NCBI RefSeq assembly: GCF_002954775.1
Contig: NZ_PJME01000038.1
Coordinates: 32,034 to 96,033 of the forward strand
Length of the DNA stretch: 64,000 nucleotides
Origin: Streptomyces geranii
Lineage (GTDB): Bacteria; Actinomycetota; Actinomycetes; Streptomycetales; Streptomycetaceae
Reading direction: 5' to 3'
The translations under genes and the position numbers were made by a program. Below are positions 43,647 through 52,185 of this stretch, one piece after another. The stretch's first letter is position 1, and each line of letters opens with the position of its first letter. The notes beneath the pieces were generated by a model. It had not been told where the DNA came from. It searched no databases and was given only the letters and a program-made list of their open reading frames with translations.

Positions 43647-44852
43647 TCAGGTCATCGGGACCCAGCCCCGGGGGTCGCGGTACCAGTAGTGCGGTAGGTC
43701 CTTGATGCTGGTGGTGCGGAACGGGCGGCCGTCGTCGTCGATGCGTACCGTGCCTGTTCGACCCTGTGAGGACCAGTCGAGTTCGACGTACCAGTCGCAG
43801 GTGCAGGACTCGGTGCGCGCGGCGAGCAGCAGGACCTCCGGCTCCCGCAGGGAGACCTGGTAAGGGAAGTCGATCGCGGGGGCCGGTCTGTCCGGGTTGT
43901 TGCCGGGCATCGAACGGGCCAGGGGGCGGCGCGCGTCGAGGTTCACGGAGAAGTGGCGGGGGACGAGGATGGCGCCGCAGCCTTCATACGTGGAGTAGGC
44001 GATGCCCCTGCGGGAGGCGGGGGTGGTGTGGTTGACCACCCGCACATGCAGTGCCTCCAGGACGACGGCGGCGGAGCTGCGGCCCTGCACCGTGATCCGC
44101 AGATTGGTGGTACGCCCGTGCACCGCCCCCTGGGACGCGGCCCACACCGCGGCGTCCGCCGGGGTCGGCGGCGGTGGGACCTGCTGCGGTGGCTTGGCGA
44201 TGACGTAGTCGTGGTCGCATTCGAGTTGCCAGAGTTGGGAGTTGGCCGTCCAGGTGAGCGGGGCCGGCGCCGACGGTTCCGGTGCGGTGCGGGCGGAGGC
44301 CGACGACTCACCGCCACCGGAGGGGGGCCCGGCAGCGGATGTGGTGAGGCCGGCGAGCGCGATGGTGAGCAAGGCCGCCAGTACTGTCGCTGTCGATCGC
44401 GCGGACCGTCGCCGGGGGCGCCCGGCACGGGGTCCCCGGTCAGCCGGTGAGGTCGGTGAGGGCTGCTCGGGTGCCTCGTCCGGCGGGCTGACGCGGCTCG
44501 CGGGTGCGGCCGATGCCGAGGTACTCGTGGTGTCGTGGGGCGTCGCTGCCCGCCGGGCATCGGATGGACGTGCTCGTTGCCGTGCCGCGACCGCCAGGAT
44601 CCACCGGCGGTGCAGCTCCACGCGTTCCTCGGGGGAGGCTCCGCAGAGTGCGGCGAACCGCTCGATCCCGGCGAAGTCCATGGGAACCGCCTCACCGGCG
44701 CAGTAGCGGTGCAGCGTGGAGGCGTGCATGCCCAAACGGCGGGCCAGCGCCGCGTAACTGCGGTCTGTACGCCCCTTCAGACGCGTCAGCAGTAGCGCGA
44801 ACTCCGCCACGTCATCGTGGATTGCATCCATGTGGTCCGTACTCGCATCCAT
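43647..44852 (-). CDS. Helix-turn-helix protein with one membrane span and an extracellular domain
   Basis: About 401 residues starting at ATG 44850-44852 (an ATG at 44831 is also possible; neither has a strong ribosome site). An XRE-like helix-turn-helix is at about 20-75 (YAALARRLGMHASTLHRYCA). A Pro/Ser/Ala-rich linker follows, then one membrane helix near 180-200 (ATVLAALLTIALAGLTTSAA). The extracellular part begins WTANSQLWQLECDHDYVIAK and ends with CDWYVELDWSSQGRTGTVRI. This one-component inside-out layout is widespread in Streptomyces. The extracellular part may sense a ligand; no target is known. Confidence 0.85.
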   Translation of the reverse strand: MDASTDHMDAIHDDVAEFALLLTRLKGRTDRSYAALARRLGMHASTLHRYCAGEAVPMDFAGIERFAALCGASPEERVELHRRWILAVAARQRARPSDARRAATPHDTTSTSASAAPASRVSPPDEAPEQPSPTSPADRGPRAGRPRRRSARSTATVLAALLTIALAGLTTSAAGPPSGGGESSASARTAPEPSAPAPLTWTANSQLWQLECDHDYVIAKPPQQVPPPPTPADAAVWAASQGAVHGRTTNLRITVQGRSSAAVVLEALHVRVVNHTTPASRRGIAYSTYEGCGAILVPRHFSVNLDARRPLARSMPGNNPDRPAPAIDFPYQVSLREPEVLLLAARTESCTCDWYVELDWSSQGRTGTVRIDDDGRPFRTTSIKDLPHYWYRDPRGWVPMT

Positions 44853-45262
44853 CCGTCGGCCTGTGCCGCCATGTCCTGGTCCGGGACGGCATCCCAGGCA
44901 CTCCCCATACCTGCACATCAATACGGCTGGGATGGTTGCGGGGTTGAGCCATCCGCCTCCTCGATCGAGACCACCCTCACCCGCGGCCCTGGGGCGCCAC
45001 CTTCCGCACCGCCACGGGCAGGTGTCCGGAACGCCGGCCTCAGAGGGTTCCCCATCCCGGACGGGCATCCCAGGCTTCCTTGTCTCCGCAGGTCGTCGGG
45101 GGTGGGATCGTCCCGCCGTTGCGCGGCGGGGGCAGGCGTTGTCCCAGGCTCACGAGGCATCCGATGCTGTGGCCGTCGCACCGGCTGAAGCGGCCGACCG
45201 CATATCGAATTCCAAGTACCGAATACCGAATGTCGAATGTCGATCAGAAGAGGAACACGCAT

Positions 45263-45874
45263 ATGTACGTGAAGTCCCTTACGAGCCGCCGTGCGGCCGT
45301 GGCCGCGGGTCTCGTCCTGGCTCTCGGATGTGGTGTGTCGGCACAGGCCTCCGCCACCGGGCCGCTGACGATCGGTGGGAAGGCCAGCGACGCGGTGACG
45401 CACCGCTCGGGCGGCAGCGGCGCCGAAGGCGCCGTCGCCATCTGCGACCAGAAGGTCCTCGGGGTGTCCGCCACGAAGGAGCCTGCGGACAGCGAGGACG
45501 CCAGGCACCTCCTCCTCACCGTCCAGAACGCCGGCGACAAGAAGTGCAACCTCTTCCGCTACCCTCTCGTGCGGCTCGGCGCCGGCCTGACCACGGCTCG
45601 TGTGATCGAGGAGAGCGACCCGCACCCGGGAGTGCCCGTCACCCTCGCTCCGGGTGAGGAGGCATACGCCGGTCTGCTCGTCAACGGCCCCATGGACGAG
45701 TACGAGGCGAGAAGCATCACCCTCGGCCTCCAGGGTCGTACGCCCGGCAGCAGCGCGGGCAAGCCGATCGATGTCCCCATGCCCGTCGAGGTGTTGTACG
45801 CCAACGACTTCCAGCGTGTCACCTACTGGACGACTGCTCCCGGTTTCGCCCTGGACTTCATCATGTCGAAGTGA
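45263..45874 (+). CDS. Secreted DUF4232 domain protein
   Basis: A 203-residue exported protein. The signal peptide MYVKSLTSRRAAVAAGLVLA is followed by LGCGVSAQASA, with cleavage likely after ASA; the Cys is not in a clear lipobox. The mature part has AICDQKVLGVSATKEPADSE and HLLLTVQNAGDKKCNLFRYP, the two-cysteine strand pattern of DUF4232, whose function is unknown. The start at ATG 45263 has AAGAGGAA upstream. It is divergent from the helix-turn-helix gene, separated by about 410 bp that contain short CGAAT-type repeats near 45205-45240. Confidence 0.85.
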   Translation: MYVKSLTSRRAAVAAGLVLALGCGVSAQASATGPLTIGGKASDAVTHRSGGSGAEGAVAICDQKVLGVSATKEPADSEDARHLLLTVQNAGDKKCNLFRYPLVRLGAGLTTARVIEESDPHPGVPVTLAPGEEAYAGLLVNGPMDEYEARSITLGLQGRTPGSSAGKPIDVPMPVEVLYANDFQRVTYWTTAPGFALDFIMSK

Positions 45875-45904
45875 CGGACCTCGATCGGAACCGCGTCCCA
45901 GCGG

Positions 45905-46185
45905 CCGACCAGAATGTCACAGAAGGTCGTCCATGGGGTTCGTCCTCGCGCGCCGTTGTCACCGCGCTGATCCACCGTCCGGCGTTCTTCGGTATCGCCG
46001 CGTCGGGACAGAGGTCGGAGAACAGCTCCGCGATCTCGTCGTACTCGCGACGATCCCGGGAGCTGTACAGGAACTCGGCGCGCTGCACACAGCAGGAGGT
46101 CGGCCGTGTCGAGCAGGTAGATCAGCGGCTGTCCTTCTCCGCCCGGTGCAAACGCTCGGCGACCTCGACGGCACCCCACTCACCG
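45905..46185 (-). pseudogene. Decayed second copy of vapBC
   Basis: The minus strand first gives the end of a VapB-like frame (ERLHRAEKDSR), coupled as in the intact pair to LIYLLDTADLL, the VapC N-terminus. The next 27 or so residues are deleted. The frame then shifts and continues as QRAEFLYSSRDRREYDEIAE and PDAAIPKNAGRWISAV, after which similarity stops, losing the C-terminal Asp cluster. Identity to the copy at 42827-43455 is obvious across both genes and the junction between them. It is in the same orientation, 2.9 kb to the right. Confidence 0.8.
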
Positions 46186-46327
46186 CAGCAGTGTTCCTGC
46201 GGTGAGTCGGGAACCTCCGGGCGTCCGGCGGCGTTCGTGTCACTGACGGGCGGGTGAGCCGAGCCGTCTGGTCACAGTGCTCAACTGCTGGTTCCGTACG
46301 GCGACTTGACGGGGGAGGGCAGGAGTC

Positions 46328-46726
46328 GTGCAGCAGCACCGTGCACGTCCCGCGCACCCGGCCACCGTCGTGCTCTCCGCGCTGCTCGCCGTCCTGGCCT
46401 TCCTTCTGCCGGTGTCGGCCAAGTCGGCGCCGGTGTCCCGGCCGTTCTCGGCGGGCATGGCAGCGACCGCGTCGGCGGCCTCGGCCGTTGACGCTCAGCG
46501 GCCCCTCGCCGTGGCGCACTCCGTGCTCGGGCACGCCGACTCCGTGCCGTATCCGCTGCACCCCTTCCTGGGCCCTGGCGCCAGGGACTCGGCCCCGCAC
46601 CGTGCTGTCGGCGGTCCCGGCGTGGCCGTGGCGGCCTCTGCCGCGGGGGCGGGCCTGGGCGCTCACGCGTATCGTCCGCGCGGCCCGCCGTCCCGATGGA
46701 GCACCGAAGTCCGTATCGACGCCTGA
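46328..46726 (+). CDS. Small secreted hypothetical protein upstream of SecDF
   Basis: A GTG start with AGGAG three bases away encodes 132 residues. The first 35 form a signal peptide (ATVVLSALLAVLAFLLPVSA). The mature part is rich in Ala, Gly and Pro, with HSVLGHADSVPYPLHPFLGP and no family I recognise. It ends 62 bp before SecDF on the same strand. The good ribosome site and signal sequence support it, but the composition is that of many spurious frames, so certainty is limited. Confidence 0.5.
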   Translation: MQQHRARPAHPATVVLSALLAVLAFLLPVSAKSAPVSRPFSAGMAATASAASAVDAQRPLAVAHSVLGHADSVPYPLHPFLGPGARDSAPHRAVGGPGVAVAASAAGAGLGAHAYRPRGPPSRWSTEVRIDA

Positions 46727-46788
46727 CCGTTCGCCTCCGCGCCCGGGGCAGACGTCGACTCCGTCTGCCTGCCCATCGTGGAGAACCC

Positions 46789-49149
46789 ATGTCCCGCGCG
46801 CCCATGTGGCGGGCGATCATCGCCCTAGGTGTGATCGCCGCCTCACTCTTCTTCGCTCTCACCCAGTCCGCCCGCCTCGGCCTCGACCTGCGCGGCGGCA
46901 CCCAGATCGTCCTGGAGACCAGGGATTCACCCGTCGTCAAGGCCGATGCCGAATCGACCCAGCGGGCCCTGGAGGTGCTCCGTCAGCGGGTCGACGCGCT
47001 CGGCGTGTCCGAGCCGAGCCTGTACCGGTCCGGGCAGCAGCGGATCATCGTCGAGCTGCCCGGCGTACAGGACCCGCGCGAGGCCGCCGAAGTCATCGGC
47101 CGTACCGCGCAGTTGACCGTCCACCCGGTGCTTGGCGCGACGGACAAGCAGGACCAGAACAAGGGGAAGCCGGGCAAGGACGGCTCGCGCACCCTGGCCG
47201 ACCCGGACCAGAAGGGGGCGTTTCTCCAGCTCGGGCCCGCTGCTCTCACCGGCGAGGGTGTCAAGGACGCCGAGGCGGTGCTCGACCAGCAGAAGATGTC
47301 GGGTTGGCTGATCAACCTCACCTTCCGCGGGCAGGCGGGCAAGGACTGGGCACGGGTCACCGGGGCGGCGGCCTGTGCCCCGCAGGGCGACCCCGAGCGG
47401 CGCGTCGCCATCGTCCTGGACGGCAAGGTCCTCTCGGCGCCCGGCGTCGGCGCGGAGGTGGCGTGCGGGGTCGGCATCTCCGGCGGCGCCACGCAGATCA
47501 CCGGCGGCTTCGACCGGGAGGAGGCCCGCGAGCTGGCCGCGCTCGTCAAGGGCGGTGCGCTGCCGGTGCCCGTGCAGGTCGTGGAGCAGCGCACCGTCGG
47601 CCCCACGCTCGGTGCCGACGCCATCGCCGCCAGCGCCCAGGCCGCGGTCATCGGGATCGCCCTGACGGGGCTGTTCATCCTCGTCGTATACCGGCTGCTC
47701 GGCGCCCTGGCCACCATCGCGCTCGCGCTGTACGGGCTGATCTCCTACGCCGTACTGGTCGCTCTGGGCGCGACCCTGACCCTGCCCGGACTCGCCGGTT
47801 TCGTCCTGGCGATCGGCATGGCCGTGGACGCGAACGTGCTGGTCTTCGAGCGGGCCCGCGAGGAGTATCTGGGCGCCCGCGTCCTGAAGTCGGGCTCGAC
47901 CCGACTGGACAAGCCGCTGAGCATCGGCTTCGCCAAGACCTGGAGCGCGGTCGTCGACTCGAACGTGACCACGCTGCTCGCGGCCGGGCTGCTCTTCTTC
48001 TTCGCCACCGGACCGGTCAAGGGCTTCGGCGTCACGCTCTCCATCGGTGTCCTCGTCTCGATGATCTCGGCCCTGGTGATCACCCGGGTCCTCGCCGACT
48101 TCGCGGTCCGGCGCCGCTTCGTGCGCGACCGGCCCGGCCTGACCGGGATCACCTCCACCGGCCGGGTGCGTGCGTGGCTCGCGCACCGCGACCCCCGCCT
48201 GGTGCACCACCGGCGCCGTTGGCTCGGCGTCAGCGCGCTGCTGATCGTGGTCGCCGTCGCCGGGATCGGCGTACGGGGCCTGGAGTTCGGGGTGGAGTTC
48301 ACCGGCGGGCGCCTGGTGGAGTACAGCACCAGCAGGCCCGTGGACGTGGACGCGGCACGTACGGCGGTCACGGACGCCGGGTTCCCGCGCGCGGTGGTGC
48401 AGGAGTCGGGGGACGGGGACATCTCGGTACGCACCGGTGCGCTGAGCAACGACCAGCAGCACACGATCAGAACGGCGCTGGCGAAGGAGGGCGGCGAGGT
48501 CACCGTCGAGCGGGACGAGCTGATCGGTCCGAGCTTCGGCGACGAGCTGCGCCGGCACGCGCTCATCGCGCTCGGCATCGCCGTCGCGACCCAGCTGATC
48601 TACCTCAGCGTACGGTTCCGGTGGACGTTCGCCGCCGCGGCGGTGTCGGCCATGGTGCACGACGTGCTGCTGGTGGTGGGCCTGTTCGCCTGGCTCGGCA
48701 AGCCCGTCGACAGCGTCTTCCTGGCGGCCCTGCTCACGGTCATCGGGTACTCCGTCAACGACACCGTCGTCGTCTTCGACCGGGTGCGCGAGGCACGCCG
48801 CCGCGATCCGGCGGCGGACCTGGAGACCACCGCGAACAGGGCCGTCGTCCAGACGCTGCCGCGCACGGTGAACACCGGTATGGGCGCGCTGTTCATCCTG
48901 GCGGCACTGGCCGTGCTCGGCGGTGACTCGCTCGCGGACTTCTCCGTGGCGCTGATCGCCGGCGTGGTGATCGGTATGGCGTCGACGGTGTTCACCGCCG
49001 TGCCGATCGCCGTGCAGCTTGAGGGCAGCTGGCCGACGCCGCCAGGGCGCCCCAAGGGCCCCAAGGGCCCCAAGGGCGGCGGGGACAGCGGGGCGCGTGG
49101 TCCGCTGGAGCGGCGCGGGCAGGCGCGGGATTCAGGCGCCGTGGTGTGA
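46789..49149 (+). CDS. secDF: SecDF fusion, protein-export membrane protein
   Basis: A 786-residue single-chain SecDF that uses the proton gradient to pull preproteins through SecYEG. The SecD half has GLDLRGGTQIVLE near residue 33, the periplasmic P1 domain, and helices from about 290 with GMAVDANVLVFERAREE near 345 (the SecD D4 motif). The SecF half begins near 475, with FGVEFTGGRLVEYS near 505 and YSVNDTVVVFDRVREARRRD near 655. The tail GRPKGPKGPKGGGDSGARG is collagen-like. Streptomyces normally also have separate secD and secF; this fused type is the extra copy. GGAG lies five bases before the ATG. Confidence 0.95.
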   Translation: MSRAPMWRAIIALGVIAASLFFALTQSARLGLDLRGGTQIVLETRDSPVVKADAESTQRALEVLRQRVDALGVSEPSLYRSGQQRIIVELPGVQDPREAAEVIGRTAQLTVHPVLGATDKQDQNKGKPGKDGSRTLADPDQKGAFLQLGPAALTGEGVKDAEAVLDQQKMSGWLINLTFRGQAGKDWARVTGAAACAPQGDPERRVAIVLDGKVLSAPGVGAEVACGVGISGGATQITGGFDREEARELAALVKGGALPVPVQVVEQRTVGPTLGADAIAASAQAAVIGIALTGLFILVVYRLLGALATIALALYGLISYAVLVALGATLTLPGLAGFVLAIGMAVDANVLVFERAREEYLGARVLKSGSTRLDKPLSIGFAKTWSAVVDSNVTTLLAAGLLFFFATGPVKGFGVTLSIGVLVSMISALVITRVLADFAVRRRFVRDRPGLTGITSTGRVRAWLAHRDPRLVHHRRRWLGVSALLIVVAVAGIGVRGLEFGVEFTGGRLVEYSTSRPVDVDAARTAVTDAGFPRAVVQESGDGDISVRTGALSNDQQHTIRTALAKEGGEVTVERDELIGPSFGDELRRHALIALGIAVATQLIYLSVRFRWTFAAAAVSAMVHDVLLVVGLFAWLGKPVDSVFLAALLTVIGYSVNDTVVVFDRVREARRRDPAADLETTANRAVVQTLPRTVNTGMGALFILAALAVLGGDSLADFSVALIAGVVIGMASTVFTAVPIAVQLEGSWPTPPGRPKGPKGPKGGGDSGARGPLERRGQARDSGAVV

Positions 49150-49161
49150 GAGCGCGCGGAG

Positions 49162-49215
49162 GGTGCGGTGCCGTCGGTTCTCCCGGCGGGACGGGGAGGC
49201 CGACGGCACCGCACC
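49162..49215. terminator. Bidirectional terminator between convergent genes
   Basis: GGTGCGGTGCCGTCGG (49162-49177) and CCGACGGCACCGCACC (49200-49215) form a perfect 16-bp stem with a 22-base loop, lying between the secDF stop and the stop of the convergent hydrolase gene. Confidence 0.8.
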
Positions 49216-49246
49216 TCATGGCACCTCGGACGGCACCGGGACTCCG

Positions 49247-52057
49247 CTAGGCGGCGTCGCGTACCGTGCCCGTGAACTGCGGGCCCTCGATCGCCTCCCC
49301 GTTCTCGTCGTAGGTCCACAGGCGCAGCCGTAGGGACTCCGGGTCCTCGGTCCGGTCATCGGTGACGGTGGGTACGGGCATGTCGACGGTCAGGCTGCCC
49401 GCGGGGACTTCGGACATGAGCAGGGTGCCGTCCGGCAGGGTTGCGGACAGGGGACGTTCGGGGTCGGGGGAGGCCCCGAAGTGTTCGTCCAGCCAGGTCG
49501 CGGGGACGTCCTTCGTGGAGAGTTCGGTTCCTTCGGCCACGGGCAGGATCTCCAGGTCCGTCCAGGTGGCCACGTCGGCGACGGCGGAGAGGGTGACTCG
49601 CCAGAGCAGTGGCCGGCCCTCGGTGACCTGGTCCGTGATCGGTGTCATGGTCACCGTGGGGCGGGGGTCGTCGTTCTCGGCGGTGACGCCGCCCAGGTAG
49701 GAGCCGATCACCGCGCCGCGTACGGTCTTGACGGCCACCCGGTGGAGGTCGTCGGAGCTGTAGCGGGTGTTGCCCTCGATCGTCACCGGCACGTCGACCC
49801 GGGTGCCCGCCCGGACCTTCACCGTACGGGCGACCAGGTGGTCGCTGCCCGGCTCGGCCACGAACAGCCGGACCTCGCCGCCGCCCGACCCGGAGACCCG
49901 CAGCGGCACCTGGTAGGTGCGGGTGCCCGAGTCGCCCTCCTTCACGGTGAGGTGGCCTACGTCCACGCGTGCGAGCTGCGCGGGCTCGGCGACCGGGGTG
50001 CCGGGGCGCCAGCCGTAGGCGTCCACCAGCCATGCCGTGCCGGAGTCGGTGCGCGGGGTGAGGTGGAGGGTTCTGACGTGGGCGAGGTCGATGCGCTCCC
50101 GGGTGGCGGCGGACAGGGGTACGCGGACCTCGCGTGCCCAGTAGGAGGAGGTGCGGGCGGTGCCCGGTACGCCGTCTACGCGGACCCGGCCGAGGTCCGC
50201 CCGTCTGCCGGAGGTGTCGGTGAGGGCGACGTCCAGCTCGGTGCCGGTGGTGTTCGGGGGGACGATCACGCGCAGGCTCAGCGAGGTCGCGCCGGGCAGG
50301 GAGACCGGGTGGGCGGGGCTGAGCGTGGTGGCGGTGCCGGCACTGCTCCAGTTCATGGCCAGCGCGTAGCGGTCCGGCTCCTTGCCGGGGGACACCCTGC
50401 GCCACTGGGCGAAGTGCGGGGAGGCGGTGAGGAGGGCGGGGTCCAGGCAGGAGACGGCCGGGTCCGGGTCCACCTGGGCGCACAGCCTGCCGCCGGTGAC
50501 CTTGGCGGAGGCGGCGGGCAGGAACGCCCCCGTGCGGGCGGCGCCGACGGCGTGGGTGAGGACGCGGGCGGGGCCCGCCGAGGCGGCGCGCGCGTCGGTG
50601 CCGTCGAGCAGCGGGCGGGCCCGGTCGTCACCGGCGACGAACAGCCGGGCCGCGGCGGCTATGTACGTCGAGCCCGCCTTCTGCTGCTGCTCGGCCGTGA
50701 GCCGGGTGGCGGTGTCGGGTGAGCAGAGGGGGTCGTGCTCGTCGCCGCCGTACAGGAAGTCGTCGCCTGCCGGTGCCGTGGCCTGGCCGGGGGTCCACTC
50801 GCTGTTGAAGTAGTTGTGGTTGGCGCCCGTCATGTAGACCGCGCTGTGCAGGGCCTTGCCGCGGCTGACGCCTCGGGTGCCGTCGACGTACTGCTCGCCC
50901 TGGAGGTCGATGACGTCTCCGTCGCAGCCCGGCAGGATCGTCACCGACGGCACGTCGGGTGCGGGGTTCTGGCCGAAGATCGTGGGGCCTATGAGGACGG
51001 TTCCGCGTATCGTCCAGCGGGTTTCGCCGTGGTAGCCGTCCTGGTCGGCCGGGGGTGGGGTGAGGCTGTCCAGTGCGGCCCTGTCGGCGCCCTCGCCGCC
51101 ACGGGAGTGGCCCACCAGGAGCACCCGGCCGAGGTCGGCGCGGGGCGCCCGGCGTACGACCTCGGGGGCCGTGGCCGGGTCGGCGGCCCAGTCCGCCCAG
51201 TGGGCCAGGTGCAGCCGTATCAGCGAGGAGCGGGCCTGGGCGCCGGCGTCGTCGGCCTGCCAGTCCTGGGCGTTGACGGAGTTGGCCGAGATCGAGACCG
51301 TCACATAGCCCTGGGAGGCGAGGAGTTGCTGGTCGTGCAGGTAACCGCGATAGCTCGGCACCGACTCGTAGTCGGCCGGGCACGGCCACTCCAGGGTTAC
51401 GTCGTCGCCCTTGAAGCAGGTCACATGGCGCCCGTGGAGGAACAGGGCCAGCGGGCGGCTGCCGGTGGCGTTCTCCGGCGCGACCACCACGGCCTTCATC
51501 TCCACCTCGGTGGCGTAGCCGGGCAGATGGACCGAGGGCAGGGAGTACTCGCCGGAAGTCGTGCGGTACGAGCCGGGCACGCCGGGGTCGACCTTGTTCA
51601 CGGTCGCCGCCCGGGACAGACGGGGGGCGACCGGATCTGACGAGCTGTCAGATCTACGGCGCTCACGGGCCGCGTCGTTCACTCCGGCCGCGTCCAGACG
51701 GCGGCCCGCGGCCTCGACCCGCAGGTCGTCCGACGTTCCGAGGCGCACCCCGTCGAGCGGCAGCCGGAAGGTGCGCCCGTCCGCTGCGGGTCTGGGGATG
51801 CCCAACAGGCGTTCCCCGCTGCGGAACTCGACCTGGGCGTCGCCCACCGGCACCTTCTCGGGCGAGCGCCACACCAGCTCCGCCGACTCCCCGGAGCCGG
51901 TGGTCAGCCAGCCTTCGGGAAGTCCCGGAGACACGGGAGCGGACGGCCGCCCGGGCCCCGGTTCAGGCGCCGCCAGCGCCGTCCCCGGTGCCGCCAACGC
52001 GAGCGCGAGCGCAACAGCCGCTGCCACAGCGGCCGTTGCGCGCGAGACACGGATCAC
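49247..52057 (-). CDS. Large secreted alpha/beta hydrolase with C-terminal beta-sandwich domains
   Basis: A 936-residue exported protein. The signal peptide is VSRATAAVAAAVALALALAA, ending near ALA residue 29. Residues 150-500 form an alpha/beta hydrolase: LALFLHGRHVTCF near 205, the nucleophile GHSRGGEGADRAA near 316, and a likely catalytic His in TGANHNYFN near 415. The middle region has jelly-roll-like strands, and the C-terminal part has Calx-beta-like motifs (LTVKEGDSGTRTYQVPLRVS, then TDQVTEGRPLLWRVTLSAVA). The substrate is not evident; such proteins include poly-ester and peptide hydrolases. The gene converges on secDF and lies 128 bp after the ABC importer operon. Confidence 0.85.
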   Translation of the reverse strand: MIRVSRATAAVAAAVALALALAAPGTALAAPEPGPGRPSAPVSPGLPEGWLTTGSGESAELVWRSPEKVPVGDAQVEFRSGERLLGIPRPAADGRTFRLPLDGVRLGTSDDLRVEAAGRRLDAAGVNDAARERRRSDSSSDPVAPRLSRAATVNKVDPGVPGSYRTTSGEYSLPSVHLPGYATEVEMKAVVVAPENATGSRPLALFLHGRHVTCFKGDDVTLEWPCPADYESVPSYRGYLHDQQLLASQGYVTVSISANSVNAQDWQADDAGAQARSSLIRLHLAHWADWAADPATAPEVVRRAPRADLGRVLLVGHSRGGEGADRAALDSLTPPPADQDGYHGETRWTIRGTVLIGPTIFGQNPAPDVPSVTILPGCDGDVIDLQGEQYVDGTRGVSRGKALHSAVYMTGANHNYFNSEWTPGQATAPAGDDFLYGGDEHDPLCSPDTATRLTAEQQQKAGSTYIAAAARLFVAGDDRARPLLDGTDARAASAGPARVLTHAVGAARTGAFLPAASAKVTGGRLCAQVDPDPAVSCLDPALLTASPHFAQWRRVSPGKEPDRYALAMNWSSAGTATTLSPAHPVSLPGATSLSLRVIVPPNTTGTELDVALTDTSGRRADLGRVRVDGVPGTARTSSYWAREVRVPLSAATRERIDLAHVRTLHLTPRTDSGTAWLVDAYGWRPGTPVAEPAQLARVDVGHLTVKEGDSGTRTYQVPLRVSGSGGGEVRLFVAEPGSDHLVARTVKVRAGTRVDVPVTIEGNTRYSSDDLHRVAVKTVRGAVIGSYLGGVTAENDDPRPTVTMTPITDQVTEGRPLLWRVTLSAVADVATWTDLEILPVAEGTELSTKDVPATWLDEHFGASPDPERPLSATLPDGTLLMSEVPAGSLTVDMPVPTVTDDRTEDPESLRLRLWTYDENGEAIEGPQFTGTVRDAA

Positions 52058-52185
52058 TTCAGTTCCTCCTCATGGTCATTCCCCCGAGATGGTTGTTGCC
52101 CCGAGAACCCCACGGGCTCCGGGCTCCCCAGGCCGACGGATTGGGCCCTTGCCTTGTGCTGGGCCGGGCCGGGCCGGTCCCCCGG

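Noticed and set aside
45823..46179. Intact toxin gene at the second vapBC locus
   Set aside because: The open frame matches VapC only for the first 12 residues; a deletion and frameshift follow, so it is listed as a pseudogene.
46254..48926. 890-codon + frame overlapping secDF
   Set aside because: It is an Arg/Gly-rich out-of-frame reading of secDF with no conserved motif beyond the first codons.
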